From NCBI RefSeq assembly GCF_902833145.1, contig NZ_CADFEN010000005.1, positions 62,001 to 126,000 of the forward strand: 64,000 nucleotides of DNA, given 5' to 3'. Below are positions 45,597 to 54,372 of this stretch, one piece after another. Source of the stretch: Burkholderia sp. BCC0506. GTDB taxonomy: Bacteria; Pseudomonadota; Gammaproteobacteria; Burkholderiales; Burkholderiaceae. Under the pieces are notes generated by a model that made no database searches, had not been told where the DNA came from, and was given only the letters and a program-made list of their open reading frames with translations. Made by a program: the position numbers and the translations under genes. Positions within the stretch are counted from its first letter, which is position 1, and the number at the start of each line of letters is the position of its first letter.

Positions 45597-45875
45597 ATGC
45601 GATCTGCCCGGATTGCACTGATGCTGACGATCGCGCTTGCCGGTCCATATGCGTCGAACTTCGCGTATGCGCAGCGCCCCGACCCGGGCGCATCGTCGCG
45701 CAAGCTGCCGCGCGGCAAAGCGCCGCAGTCCGATCGTGCCGCCGACATGACGGTCCGTTCCGCCGTGCCTCCCGATCTCGAACAGCGCCGCCGCGACGGG
45801 CACATGACGCCCGAGGAGCGCCACCTGCTGCGCCAGCACATCGAAGACGCCGTTCGCGAGCTGTACAAGCGCTGA
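45597..45875 (+). CDS. Small secreted hypothetical protein
   Basis: A 92-residue protein with a signal peptide (MRSARIALMLTIALAGPYASNFAYA, cleavage after about 25). The mature part is charged and ends in PEERHLLRQHIEDAVRELYKR, a helical tail seen in several small Burkholderia periplasmic proteins. A GAGGACGG site precedes the ATG. Diverges from ompR with a 258-bp spacer. Function unknown. Confidence 0.75.
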   Translation: MRSARIALMLTIALAGPYASNFAYAQRPDPGASSRKLPRGKAPQSDRAADMTVRSAVPPDLEQRRRDGHMTPEERHLLRQHIEDAVRELYKR

Positions 45876-46003
45876 CACGTGCCGTCGTTCGTCTTGCGCG
45901 GAAATCTCCGCGCGGAAAAAATTCGTAGCACTTTTGCGGTCAACTTTCGGCTGCCGAATGCCGTTGTACGGGCATCCGCACCGCCGGTGCGTTCCCGGAG
46001 TCC

Positions 46004-47512
46004 ATGACGATGAAAGCGAACGCTGCCGCACCGGCGCCGTCTCCTGCGATGCAGGCGACGCTCGATGCCGACGACGCGCTGTTTTTCCTGAGTCGCACCG
46101 GTTTCTCTCCCGCGCCCGCCGAGGTCGCGCGCATCGTCGGCATGACGCGCGCGCAGGTCGTCGCCGACACGCTCGGCAATGCGCGACGCGAACCCGTCAC
46201 GACGTGGCCCGACTGGCTCGCCGAGCCGCCGCCGACGCGCGCGCAGCGCCAGGCGCTGACGCCCGACATGCGCCGCGACGAGCAGGCCGAGCGCAATCGC
46301 CGCTACGATGCGTTGCGTGCGGCGTGGGTCAACGAGATGGTCGCGACGCCGTCGCCGCTCACCGAGCGCATGACGCTGTTCTGGCACGGGCATTTCACGT
46401 CCGGGCAGGACAAGGTGCCTTACCCGCAGACGATGGCCGCGCAGAACGCGCTGTTTCGCCGCGAGGCGCTCGGCAACTTCGGCGCGCTGCTGCACGCGGT
46501 CGCGAAGGATCCGGCGATGCTTCAGTATCTCGACGGCGCGAGCAACCGCAAGGGGCGGCCGAACGAAAATTTCGCGCGCGAGGTGATGGAGTTGTTCACG
46601 CTCGGCGAAGGGCACTACACGCAATACGACGTGACCGAAGCCGCGCGCGCGATGACCGGCTGGACGGTCGATCCCGACACGCTGCGCTTCGTGGTGCGAC
46701 CCGACTGGCACGATGCCGGCGACAAGACGATCCTCGGCGAAACCGGGCCGTTCGACGGCGACGGTTTTCTCGACATCCTGCTGAAGCGGCCGGGCACCGC
46801 GCGTTTCATCGCAGGCAAGCTGTGGCGCGAGTTCGTGTCCGATACGCCGGAGCCGGGCGCGCTCGATGCGGTGGCCGACCGGTTTCGTTCGAGCGGCTAC
46901 GACATTCGCGCGGCGCTCGCCGCGCTGTGGTCGACCGACGCGTTCTGGGATCCGCGCAACCGCGGCGTGCTGGTCAAGTCGCCGGTGGAATTCGTCGTCG
47001 GGTCGGTGCGGCTGTTCGACGTGGCGTACGGCGATCCGCAGATGCTCGCGAACACCGTGCGCACGCTCGGGCAGAACCTGTTCTACCCGCCGAACGTGAA
47101 GGGCTGGCCGGGCGGCGCGCTGTGGATCAACAGCACCACGCTGCTGTCGCGCAAGCAGTTCGTCGAGCAATTGTTCCGCGCGACCGAGACGGCCGGCATG
47201 CGCGCGCCGGCCCGTGCGAGCACGCCGCCCCCGAACGCGCGTGCGCACGCGATGCCGGTGGCCGACGCGGCGTCCGCCGCCGGCATGCGCGGCACGCCCG
47301 CGAAGCCGGCGCGCGGCGGCCTGCGTTTCGACCTCGAACGCTGGCTGGCCCAGTATCGTGCCCGGCCGCAGGCGACGGCGGGATTGTCGACCGAGCTGCA
47401 GTTGCAGCACGCGGTGCTGCAGCTTTCGCCGGTCGCGGCGATCGACACGGATTCGACCGGCAGCGCGTATCTCGAGGCGCTGCTGATGGATCCGGCCTAT
47501 CAACTGAAATGA
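46004..47512 (+). CDS. DUF1800 family protein
   Basis: A 502-residue protein with the DUF1800 blocks ALFFLSRTGFSPAPAEVA near the start, LTERMTLFWHGHFTSGQDKV, GRPNENFAREVMELFTLGEGHYTQYDVTEAARAMTGW, and NLFYPPNVKGWPGG. No clear signal peptide is seen. It precedes a DUF1501 gene by 67 bp. These two families are commonly found as a pair, but the shared role is not established. The variable Ala/Pro-rich insert near residue 400 is unremarkable. Confidence 0.85.
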   Translation: MTMKANAAAPAPSPAMQATLDADDALFFLSRTGFSPAPAEVARIVGMTRAQVVADTLGNARREPVTTWPDWLAEPPPTRAQRQALTPDMRRDEQAERNRRYDALRAAWVNEMVATPSPLTERMTLFWHGHFTSGQDKVPYPQTMAAQNALFRREALGNFGALLHAVAKDPAMLQYLDGASNRKGRPNENFAREVMELFTLGEGHYTQYDVTEAARAMTGWTVDPDTLRFVVRPDWHDAGDKTILGETGPFDGDGFLDILLKRPGTARFIAGKLWREFVSDTPEPGALDAVADRFRSSGYDIRAALAALWSTDAFWDPRNRGVLVKSPVEFVVGSVRLFDVAYGDPQMLANTVRTLGQNLFYPPNVKGWPGGALWINSTTLLSRKQFVEQLFRATETAGMRAPARASTPPPNARAHAMPVADAASAAGMRGTPAKPARGGLRFDLERWLAQYRARPQATAGLSTELQLQHAVLQLSPVAAIDTDSTGSAYLEALLMDPAYQLK

Positions 47513-47579
47513 TGCGAACGACGATGAAGCGGGCAGCTGCCGCGGCCACGGCGCCGGGCGGCGAACCAAAGGATGTGCG

Positions 47580-48800
47580 ATGAACCGACGTGATTTTCTG
47601 ACGCTGACGGGCGCGGCGGCCGCGGCCGGCGTGTCGATGTGGCAGGCGCCGGCGACGGCGGCTGCCGCGACGCAGGCCGCGCGAAAGCCGGCGGCCGGGT
47701 ATGCGAACGTGCTGATCCTCGTTGAGCTCAAGGGCGGCAACGACGGCCTCAACACGGTGGTGCCCTATGCCGATCCGCTGTACTACTCGTTCCGGCGCAG
47801 CATCGGCATCAAGCGCGACCAGGTGCTGCAGCTCGACGCGCAGACGGGGCTGCACCCGGCGCTCGCGCCGCTGATGCCGCTGTGGCGCGACGGACAGGTC
47901 GCGGTCGTGCAGGGTGTCGGCTATCCGCAGCCGAACCTGTCGCATTTCCGCTCGATCGAGATCTGGGACACCGCGTCGCGCTCGGACCAGTACCTGCACG
48001 AAGGCTGGCTCACGCGCACGTTCGCGCAGGCGCCTGTGCCGCCCGGTTTCGCCGCGGACGGCGTCGTGCTCGGCAGCGCCGAGATGGGGCCGCTGTCGAA
48101 CGGCGCGCGCGCGATCGCGCTCGTCAATCCCGCGCAGTTCATCCGTGCGGCCCGGCTCGCCGAGCCGTCGTCGCTGCGCGAGCAGAACCCGGCGCTCGCG
48201 CACATCATCGACGTCGAGAACGACATCGTGAAGGCGGCCGACCGGCTGCGCCCGCGCGGCGGGATGCGCGAATTCAGGACGGCCTTTCCGGCCGGTGCGT
48301 TCGGCACGTCGGTCAAGACCGCGATGCAGGTGCTGGCCGCGTGCGAAGCGTCGGGGCCCGGCGCGCAGGACGGGGTCGCGGTGCTGCGCCTGACGCTCAA
48401 CGGCTTCGACACGCACCAGAATCAGCCGGGGCAGCACGCGGCGCTGCTCAAGCAGTTCGCGGAAGGCATGAGCGCAATGCGCGCGGCGTTGATCGAACTC
48501 GGGCGCTGGAACGAGACGCTCGTGATGACGTATGCGGAATTCGGGCGGCGCGTGCGCGAGAACCAGAGCAACGGCACCGACCATGGCACGGCCGCGCCGC
48601 ATTTCGTGATGGGCGGCCGTGTGGCGGGCGGGCTGTACGGTGCGCCGCCGGCGCTCGGACGGCTCGACGGCAACGGCAACCTGCCGGTGGCCGTCGATTT
48701 CCGCCAGCTTTACGCGACCGTGCTTGGGTCCTGGTGGGGGCTCGATGCGACGCGCGTGCTGCAGCAGCGTTTCGACACGCTGCCGCTGCTCAGGGCGTGA
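47580..48800 (+). CDS. DUF1501 family protein with Tat signal
   Basis: A 406-residue exported protein. The N-terminus MNRRDFLTLTGAAAAAGVSMW is a twin-arginine signal (RRDFL). The mature domain shows the sulfatase-like DUF1501 pattern VLILVELKGGNDGLNTVVPY, YPQPNLSHFRSIEIWDTAS, LTLNGFDTHQNQPGQHAALL and TYAEFGRRVRENQSNGTDHGTAAPHFVMG, with metal-ligand-like Asp/His residues. It is paired with the DUF1800 gene upstream. Tat export implies folding, perhaps metal loading, in the cytoplasm (inference). Confidence 0.88.
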   Translation: MNRRDFLTLTGAAAAAGVSMWQAPATAAAATQAARKPAAGYANVLILVELKGGNDGLNTVVPYADPLYYSFRRSIGIKRDQVLQLDAQTGLHPALAPLMPLWRDGQVAVVQGVGYPQPNLSHFRSIEIWDTASRSDQYLHEGWLTRTFAQAPVPPGFAADGVVLGSAEMGPLSNGARAIALVNPAQFIRAARLAEPSSLREQNPALAHIIDVENDIVKAADRLRPRGGMREFRTAFPAGAFGTSVKTAMQVLAACEASGPGAQDGVAVLRLTLNGFDTHQNQPGQHAALLKQFAEGMSAMRAALIELGRWNETLVMTYAEFGRRVRENQSNGTDHGTAAPHFVMGGRVAGGLYGAPPALGRLDGNGNLPVAVDFRQLYATVLGSWWGLDATRVLQQRFDTLPLLRA

Positions 48801-48810
48801 TGCGCGCCGC

Positions 48811-49644
48811 TCAGCGGCGGCGCGCGGCGCGCCACGCGATCCACAGCTTGCGGATCGGCGTCAGCGCGATGCGCTGGTGCAGCACCTGGTAGCCGTCGCG
48901 CGCGATTTCGTCGAGCAGCGCGCCGGCCAGCGCGATCTGCGCGCGCAGCGTGCGCTGCGCGCGGCGCTCGGCGGCTGGAATCGCCGCATCGGCCGCGGTC
49001 AGCGCGTCGCGCGCGCGGGCTGTCTGGAATTGCAGCAATTCGGTGAAGGCCGGGCTGTAGCGGCGGTTCAGCAGGTCGGCCGCGGTGACGTTGTAGCGTT
49101 GCAGTTCGTCGATCGGCAGATAGATGCGGCCGTGGCGCGCGTCGTTGCCGAGTTCCTGCACGAATTGCGCGAGCATCAGCGCGCGGCCGACGTCCGCGGC
49201 CCACGGCTGCGGGTCGGCCGGATGCGCCGAACTGGCGCGTGCGACCAGCGACGCGAACGTGCCGCCGACCTGCGCGATATAACGTTGCAGGTTCGGCAAG
49301 TCGAGGTAGCGCGCCTGCTCGAGATCCATCCCGTAACCGTTGACGAGCGCGCGCAGTGCGTCGGCCTCGGCGGCGATCGCCGGGTGATGCTGCGCGAGTG
49401 CTTTCGTGACGGGGTGCGACGGCTGCCCGTCGGCCAGCGCTGCGAGTTCCTTGTGCCACCATGCGAGCTTCGTATGCCCGACGGTCGGATCGCTGGTTTC
49501 CTTGACGGTTTCCTCGAGTTCGCGGCGCAGTGCGAACAGCGCGGTCAGGCGCGGCTGCGTGGCGAGCGGCGCCTGGCGCAGCGCGTAGTAGACGCTGGAG
49601 CCTGCGGGGGCGGCCTTTTGCTGACAGTAGTCGTCGAAGTTCAC
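48811..49644 (-). CDS. hpnD: Squalene/phytoene synthase family protein, HpnD-like
   Basis: A 277-residue prenyl synthase thought to join two farnesyl diphosphates into presqualene diphosphate for hopanoid lipids. The family segments FALRRELEETVKE, LAWWHKEL and the second Asp-rich motif QELGNDARHGRIYLP are present; the first Asp-rich motif is less canonical. It begins with a GTG at 49644 (VNFDDYCQQ); longer in-frame starts lack family likeness. No hpnC or hpnE neighbour is in view. Its end lies only 10 bp from the convergent DUF1501 stop. Confidence 0.82.
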   Translation of the reverse strand: MNFDDYCQQKAAPAGSSVYYALRQAPLATQPRLTALFALRRELEETVKETSDPTVGHTKLAWWHKELAALADGQPSHPVTKALAQHHPAIAAEADALRALVNGYGMDLEQARYLDLPNLQRYIAQVGGTFASLVARASSAHPADPQPWAADVGRALMLAQFVQELGNDARHGRIYLPIDELQRYNVTAADLLNRRYSPAFTELLQFQTARARDALTAADAAIPAAERRAQRTLRAQIALAGALLDEIARDGYQVLHQRIALTPIRKLWIAWRAARRR

Positions 49645-49747
49645 GGGCGAAATCGTGTGGGGCGGGTTCGGGGGACACGCGGCGGCGCGTTGCCGAAACG
49701 TCGAGCGCGGCATTCTAGCACCGCCGCACGACGGGTGCCGGCAGGGC

Positions 49748-49776
49748 GAGACAAGGCCGCACGGATCGGGTAGAAT
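49748..49776 (+). promoter_or_regulatory. Putative tRNA-Leu promoter
   Basis: GAGACA (49748-49753) and TAGAAT (49771-49776) are 17 bp apart. Transcription would start near 49783, directly at the foldable leader. Confidence 0.5.
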
Positions 49777-49783
49777 CTCGCGC

Positions 49784-49870
49784 TCGCCTGATCGGGCGTG
49801 CCGGTTTTCGGGCCGGCGTGAAGTCCCGGGCGCGTGGAGCACGCATCTTGCGTCCCGCGCGATCAGGCGA
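49784..49870 (+). ncRNA. Putative structured leader upstream of tRNA-Leu
   Basis: A perfect 11-bp outer stem pairs TCGCCTGATCG (49784-49794) with CGATCAGGCGA (49860-49870). Inside are two hairpins: GCCGG/CCGGC (49800-49804 with 49813-49817) and GCGTG/CACGC around GAG (49832-49836 with 49840-49844). Together they form a three-way-junction-like fold of 87 nt ending 9 nt before the tRNA. It is not any RNA family I recognise. It might be a processing leader or an independent small RNA. Confidence 0.45.
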
Positions 49871-49879
49871 CGGAAATGC

Positions 49880-49966
49880 GCGTGAGTGGCGAAATTGGTA
49901 GACGCACCAGGTTTAGGTCCTGACGCCCGCAAGGGTGTGCCGGTTCGAGTCCGGCCTCACGCACCA
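49880..49966 (+). tRNA. tRNA-Leu (anticodon UAG)
   Basis: A class II tRNA of 87 nt with encoded CCA. The acceptor arm is GCGTGAG/CTCACGC, the anticodon loop TTTAGGT reads UAG, a long variable arm (CGCCCGCAAGGGTG region) marks leucine, and GGTTCGAGTCC forms the T arm. Confidence 0.95.
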
Positions 49967-50000
49967 GAAGTCGGACGTGTCCCCGTCGGGGGCGTCCGCG

Positions 50001-50040
50001 AAAAAGCGCTGCCGGTCGGCCGACCGCAGCGCTTTTTTAT
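50001..50040 (+). terminator. Rho-independent terminator of tRNA-Leu
   Basis: A long hairpin with AAAAAGCGCTGC pairing GCAGCGCTTTTTT around a self-complementary GGTCGGCCGACC core. Confidence 0.88.
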
Positions 50041-50159
50041 TGACTATATCGACGCCGGTTTCCTCGCCAGGCACTCGCACCTCGCCCGAAAACCCGCCCG
50101 CGTGTAATATCGTGCGCGTTTTTCAGGCAAGAAACACGACGATACCGAGGGGCCGCTCG

Positions 50160-50468
50160 ATGAAACACACCGCACGCATCCCGCTTTCCGTTCTGGCGCT
50201 GATGCTGGCCGCGTTCACCCCGGCCTGTGATGCGCTTGCACGCGGATCGCGCAGCGCGCCGCTTCGGTTGAAACGAGCGCGATACGAAGCGCCGTGCGTC
50301 GCCAGACCGGGGCGCTTCGTCGTTTCCGGCGCGCCTATTCCCAGAAGCTGCGGATCGCGACGGCCACGATCACCGGCACCGAGAACACCAGCGGAATCGC
50401 GAAATACTGCGCTTCGCGATCGACGACCCAGCTATAGATCACCCACGCCGCACCGATCGCGAACGTGA
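50160..50468 (+). CDS. Doubtful small secreted protein
   Basis: A 102-codon frame starting MKHTARIPLSVLALMLAAFTPACDALA, a convincing signal peptide, 120 bp after the tRNA terminator. The C-terminal part becomes an Arg/Ser/Pro-rich shadow and overlaps the minus-strand gene at 50335-50565 by 134 bp. Either a short real protein with a drifting tail or chance. Confidence 0.3.
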   Translation: MKHTARIPLSVLALMLAAFTPACDALARGSRSAPLRLKRARYEAPCVARPGRFVVSGAPIPRSCGSRRPRSPAPRTPAESRNTALRDRRPSYRSPTPHRSRT

Positions 50469-50565
50469 TGAGGCCGACCGTCACGGCGGCGATGTTCAGG
50501 GCCAGCTTCGACGGCTGGCGGCGCGTTTTGGCGTTGTCGTTGTGTTCGCGCGGGGACGATTTCAT
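50335..50565 (-). CDS. Small two-helix membrane protein
   Basis: A 76-residue protein with a charged N-terminus (MKSSPREHNDNAKTRRQPSK) and two membrane helices, LALNIAAVTVGLITFAIGAAWVIYSW and YFAIPLVFSVPVIVAVAIRSF. No family is recognised. The reading frame and composition look genuine. It lies downstream of the deacetylase gene on the same strand, 110 bp away. Confidence 0.6.
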   Translation of the reverse strand: MKSSPREHNDNAKTRRQPSKLALNIAAVTVGLITFAIGAAWVIYSWVVDREAQYFAIPLVFSVPVIVAVAIRSFWE

Positions 50566-50675
50566 CGGAAGAGTGCGGCCTCGTGCCGAAACAGGATAAA
50601 GGCACAGGAAACCCCATCCGCACGGATCGCGCAAGGGCCGGCGCGGGCCGGCCCCGTCACATTCGTTCCCGCACG

Positions 50676-51785
50676 TTACAACCCGAACGCGGCGGCCAGT
50701 TCGTCGAGCAGTTCGCGCTGGAACCGGACGAACCGCTCGCCCGGCTGCTGCGCGATCGCCAGGTCGAGCATCGGATCGGCGACCTCGGTGCGGATGCCGG
50801 CCAGTTCCTCGACGATCGCAAGCCCGCAGAACGGCACGTACGCCTCCGAGTAGCCGCCTTCGTGAACGATCACGAGCCTCCCGCCGCAATGGCGTTGCGC
50901 GGCGTCCTTCATCGCGCGCGTCATGAACCGGTAGCTGTCGCTGTGCAACTGCATGCGCGCGAGCGGATCGACCGCGCTCGCGTCGAGGCCGCTCGCGACG
51001 ACGATCAACTCGGGGCGGAAACGCGCGAGCGCCGGCAGCACGATCCGCTCGAACGCATACCGGTAGGCATCGTCGCCGCTGCCCGCGAGCAGCGGCACGT
51101 TCAGGTTCGCGCCGATGCCCGCGCCCGCGCCGCGATCGTCGGCGCCGCTGTAGCCGGGCGGAAAGCAGCGATCCTGGTGCAGCGAGATCGTCAGCGTATC
51201 CGGATCGTCGTAGTAGATCGACTGCGTGCCGTTGCCGTGATGCACGTCCCAGTCGATCACCGCGACGCGCTCGATGCCGTGCTTCGCGCGCGCGGCCTCG
51301 ATCGCCACCGGGATGTTCGCGAGCATGCAGAAGCCCATCGGGCGGTCGCGCAGGCAGTGATGGCCGGGCGGTCGCGACAGCGAGAACGCATTCGCCGCGC
51401 GCTCGCCGACGACCGCATCGACCGCCGCGATCGCGAGGCCGGCCGACAGCGCGGCGATGTCGTAGCTGCCCTTGCCGAATGGCGCGAGATCGCCGAGGTC
51501 GCCGCCGTTCGCGTCGCTGAGCGCACGGAACGCGTCGAGATAGTGCGCGGGATGAATGCGCAGCAGGTCGGCGGTCGTCGCGGGCTCGGCGCCGCGCAGG
51601 TCGAGCTGGGCGGCCAGGCCCGACGCCTGCACGAGCGACAGGAAGCGGCGCTTCGAATCGGGCGATTCCGCATAGCCCGCGCTCGACGGCGGCTGGACCC
51701 AGCCGCCGACCGGGAAGAACAGCGCGTGCGTGCCGCCGGTATGCCAGAAAGTACGTTCGTCGGTGAAGAAGGCAGTGCGATTCAT
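50676..51785 (-). CDS. Class II histone deacetylase-like amidohydrolase
   Basis: A 369-residue zinc hydrolase of the bacterial HDAH/acetylpolyamine amidohydrolase group. Visible motifs are LSRPPGHHC, the zinc site VIDWDVHHGNGTQ (Asp, His), SGLDASAVDPLARM (second zinc Asp) and the catalytic tyrosine in VHEGGYSEAYVPFCGLAI. Bacteria lack histones, so likely substrates are acetylated polyamines or similar small amides. It starts 14 bp after the MFS gene, which follows the porin gene by 21 bp, forming a three-gene unit. Confidence 0.92.
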   Translation of the reverse strand: MNRTAFFTDERTFWHTGGTHALFFPVGGWVQPPSSAGYAESPDSKRRFLSLVQASGLAAQLDLRGAEPATTADLLRIHPAHYLDAFRALSDANGGDLGDLAPFGKGSYDIAALSAGLAIAAVDAVVGERAANAFSLSRPPGHHCLRDRPMGFCMLANIPVAIEAARAKHGIERVAVIDWDVHHGNGTQSIYYDDPDTLTISLHQDRCFPPGYSGADDRGAGAGIGANLNVPLLAGSGDDAYRYAFERIVLPALARFRPELIVVASGLDASAVDPLARMQLHSDSYRFMTRAMKDAAQRHCGGRLVIVHEGGYSEAYVPFCGLAIVEELAGIRTEVADPMLDLAIAQQPGERFVRFQRELLDELAAAFGL

Positions 51786-51799
51786 GGATGCGTGACCTG

Positions 51800-53002
51800 T
51801 CACGGTTGGGAGGAAACGGAAGAACGGCGATCGATGTGGCGCAGCGCGGCGAACGACACGACAGCGACGGACGTCGCGACCACGAACAGCGCGCGCATCG
51901 TGCCGCCCGCATCGAGCATCAGGCCGGCCAGCAGCGGGCCGGCGGCAAGCCCCGCGCCGATCACGAAATTGAGCGTCGCGACGAGGCGGCCCGACGTGTC
52001 GATCTGCGCGACGGTCGCGAGGATGAACGGCAGCACGAACGTCCATGCGAACTTGAACGCGAAGATCGCCGCGCTGTAGCCGCCCGTGTGGCGCATCGCG
52101 GCGAGCGCGACGAGCGATGCCGCGAGCAGCGCGTAGCCGGCCGCCAGCATCGTGCGCCGTGCGAGCCGGCCGCCCGCGCACGACGCGAGCGCCGCGCCGG
52201 CGATCCCCATCACGCTCGCGATCGCGAGCACGTTGCCGGTCGACTGCGGATCGAGCCCGGCCTCGGCCGCCGCGCGGCTCGCGAATGTCCACACGCTGCC
52301 GATCGCGAGATAGAACGTCAGCACGGCGCCGATGGCGAGCACGACGAAGCTACGCGGCGTTCGCGGCGCGTCGCCGCGCGCGCCGTGTGCGGATGCCGCC
52401 CGCGCGCCGAGCGACGACGGAAAGCCGCGCGACAGCGGTGCCGCGAGCAGCGCGAGCACGGCGAGCGCGACGTACAGCGCGCGCAGCCCGAACGCGGCGA
52501 ACACGTGCGGCAGCACGAACAGGCCGATCGCGCCCGCGATCAACTGGCCGACGACCCACAGGCCGTATACGCGGTCGCTGTTGCGGCTCGTCGCCGCGCT
52601 CGTCATGCAGAGCACCATCAACGAGCCGCCGCCGAGCGCGGTGACCGCGCGCAGCGCGAGCAGCGCGGCGAAGCCCGGCATCCACAGCGCGGTCAGCAGG
52701 TTGCCCGCGCCGAACAGCGCGATCGCGCATGCCGCCACGCGGCGCGCGTCGACGCGACCGAGCCACAGGTACGACGGCACGGTCGCGAGGCTGAATGCGC
52801 CGAGCTCGACGAAGAAGTAGGTGCCGATCTGCGACGCGGACAAGCCGAGCTGCGTCGCGAGCTGACCGGCGACGGCGGGCGCCACGAGCAGCAACAGCGG
52901 CGTGATGGCCGCGAACACGACGAGCGCGACGAGCGTCGAGCGCGCGAACGTCGACGCGCGGCCGTCGGGCGAGAGGGCGGCATCCGGGGACAGGGTTTTC
53001 AT
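51800..53002 (-). CDS. MFS transporter
   Basis: A 400-residue, twelve-helix transporter (TLVALVVFAAITPLLLLVAPAVAGQLATQLGLSASQIGTYFFVELGAF; WLGRVDARRVAACAI as loop motif). It lies between the porin and deacetylase genes with very short gaps, so it probably imports the substrate the deacetylase acts on. Cargo cannot be inferred from sequence alone. Confidence 0.88.
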   Translation of the reverse strand: MKTLSPDAALSPDGRASTFARSTLVALVVFAAITPLLLLVAPAVAGQLATQLGLSASQIGTYFFVELGAFSLATVPSYLWLGRVDARRVAACAIALFGAGNLLTALWMPGFAALLALRAVTALGGGSLMVLCMTSAATSRNSDRVYGLWVVGQLIAGAIGLFVLPHVFAAFGLRALYVALAVLALLAAPLSRGFPSSLGARAASAHGARGDAPRTPRSFVVLAIGAVLTFYLAIGSVWTFASRAAAEAGLDPQSTGNVLAIASVMGIAGAALASCAGGRLARRTMLAAGYALLAASLVALAAMRHTGGYSAAIFAFKFAWTFVLPFILATVAQIDTSGRLVATLNFVIGAGLAAGPLLAGLMLDAGGTMRALFVVATSVAVVSFAALRHIDRRSSVSSQP

Positions 53003-53023
53003 GGCGGGATCTCGTCGAGGGAA

Positions 53024-54070
53024 TCAGAACAGGTGGTACATGCCCACCATCGCGCCGAACTGCGATGCGCCGGCGAGCGGTGTCGGGTCGTATTCGTAGA
53101 CGGTTTGCGAGCTCTGGCCGCTGTTGCGCGCATAGCCGAGGTTCACGTAGGCGACGGTGCGTTTGGACAGCGCATAGGTGGTGCTCGCGATGAAGAGCGT
53201 CGGGTGGCCGATCGCCGGTGTGCGCGAATCGGTGTGGTAGACGCCCGCGTTCAGGCCGATACCGTTCGACGCCAGGTAGCGGGCGCCGCCCCACACGATC
53301 GTGCGCGCCGCGTCGAGGTCGCCGGTCAGGCGTTCGGCGCCTGCGTAGACGGTGAGCGGCAGCGTCGCGAACGCATAGCGTGCGGCGAGCGTGCCGAGTT
53401 CGCGGCGCCGCGCGGACGCGTCGTCGGCCGCCGATGCGTCGCCGTGCGCCTGGTGCAGCACCGCGCTGACCGACAGGCCGTTGCTCGTGTACTGGCCACC
53501 GAGTTCGAGCACGCGTCCCGCGCGCGTGTTGCCGGCGACGCCGGAAGTCGCGGCGAGCGCCTCGACGTCGAAGCCGGCGAACGTCGGCGACTGGTATTTC
53601 ACCGAGTGGTCGATGAAGTTCGCGTTCATCGGCACGAGCACGCCCTGGCCGCTGTACGACCCGTACCAGAGCGGGTCGTAGAACAGCGTCTTGTCGAACA
53701 GCACGCTGAACTGGCGGCCGAGCGTGACGGTGCCGACCGGCCCCGCGATGCCCACGTATGCGCCGCGGAAGAATGCGTAGCCGGGCACGGTCGCGGTGCC
53801 GTCGTTGAGGTTGAGGCCCTGTTCGAGCTTGAACAGCGCACGCCAGCCGCCGCCGAGATCCTCGTGGCCCTTGATGCCGAACTGCGAAGGCAGGATGCCG
53901 TAGTTCTGCAACCGCACGGCCGAACGATGCCCGTCGGCGTGCGTCAGGTATTGCACGCCGGCGTCGAGCGCGCCGTACAGCGTGAGGGCGGACTGCGCGT
54001 GCGCGGCGGCGCCGCACGCGGCAAGTGTCGCGGCGGCCGCGGCCGTGCGGATGAAGCGGGGTGTCGTCAC
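53024..54070 (-). CDS. Gram-negative porin (Porin_4/OmpC-like)
   Basis: A 348-residue outer-membrane channel. The signal peptide ends AHA before QSALTLYGALDAGVQYL, the standard N-terminal strand of Burkholderia porins; FKLEQGLNLNDG, RQFSVLFDKTLFYDP and the terminal phenylalanine (YHLF) are also typical. The GTG at 54070 (VTTPRFI) is chosen because GGAGAG lies just upstream; the longer frame lacks porin likeness. First gene of the porin-MFS-deacetylase unit. Confidence 0.9.
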   Translation of the reverse strand: MTTPRFIRTAAAAATLAACGAAAHAQSALTLYGALDAGVQYLTHADGHRSAVRLQNYGILPSQFGIKGHEDLGGGWRALFKLEQGLNLNDGTATVPGYAFFRGAYVGIAGPVGTVTLGRQFSVLFDKTLFYDPLWYGSYSGQGVLVPMNANFIDHSVKYQSPTFAGFDVEALAATSGVAGNTRAGRVLELGGQYTSNGLSVSAVLHQAHGDASAADDASARRRELGTLAARYAFATLPLTVYAGAERLTGDLDAARTIVWGGARYLASNGIGLNAGVYHTDSRTPAIGHPTLFIASTTYALSKRTVAYVNLGYARNSGQSSQTVYEYDPTPLAGASQFGAMVGMYHLF

Positions 54071-54315
54071 GTGGGGCTCTCCATACCGTGCTGCATCGGT
54101 TTGTCGTTGGTGTTGTCGCGACGCAGTGTCCGCAGCGGGAAAACCGTCGAACAGTCGTCCAGATGAACGGTGCGGAAAACCCGCGGTGCACGGTGAGAAC
54201 GCCGTGCGACGCCGACGTGCGCCGTGCTGCGCGGCAGCAACGTGCGGCGTACCGTTCAAATGGATGGGGCGGGCGCCCGTTCCGGCACCGTGGCCCGCCA
54301 AAAAAGCCGCTCGCT

Positions 54316-54321
54316 ATAATC
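54316..54321 (+). promoter_or_regulatory. Likely -10 box of the LuxR-type regulator
   Basis: A perfect TATAAT lies 52 bp upstream of the regulator GTG. No good -35 partner is visible at 16-18 bp. The 302-bp divergent spacer 54071-54372 otherwise shows only weak repeats (GAACGGT near 54158 and ACCGTTC near 54251). Confidence 0.5.
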
Positions 54322-54372
54322 GGCCGGTGTCGTTGCGAACATCGGCAGCCCGAGCGGGCAGGGGAGCGTAAG

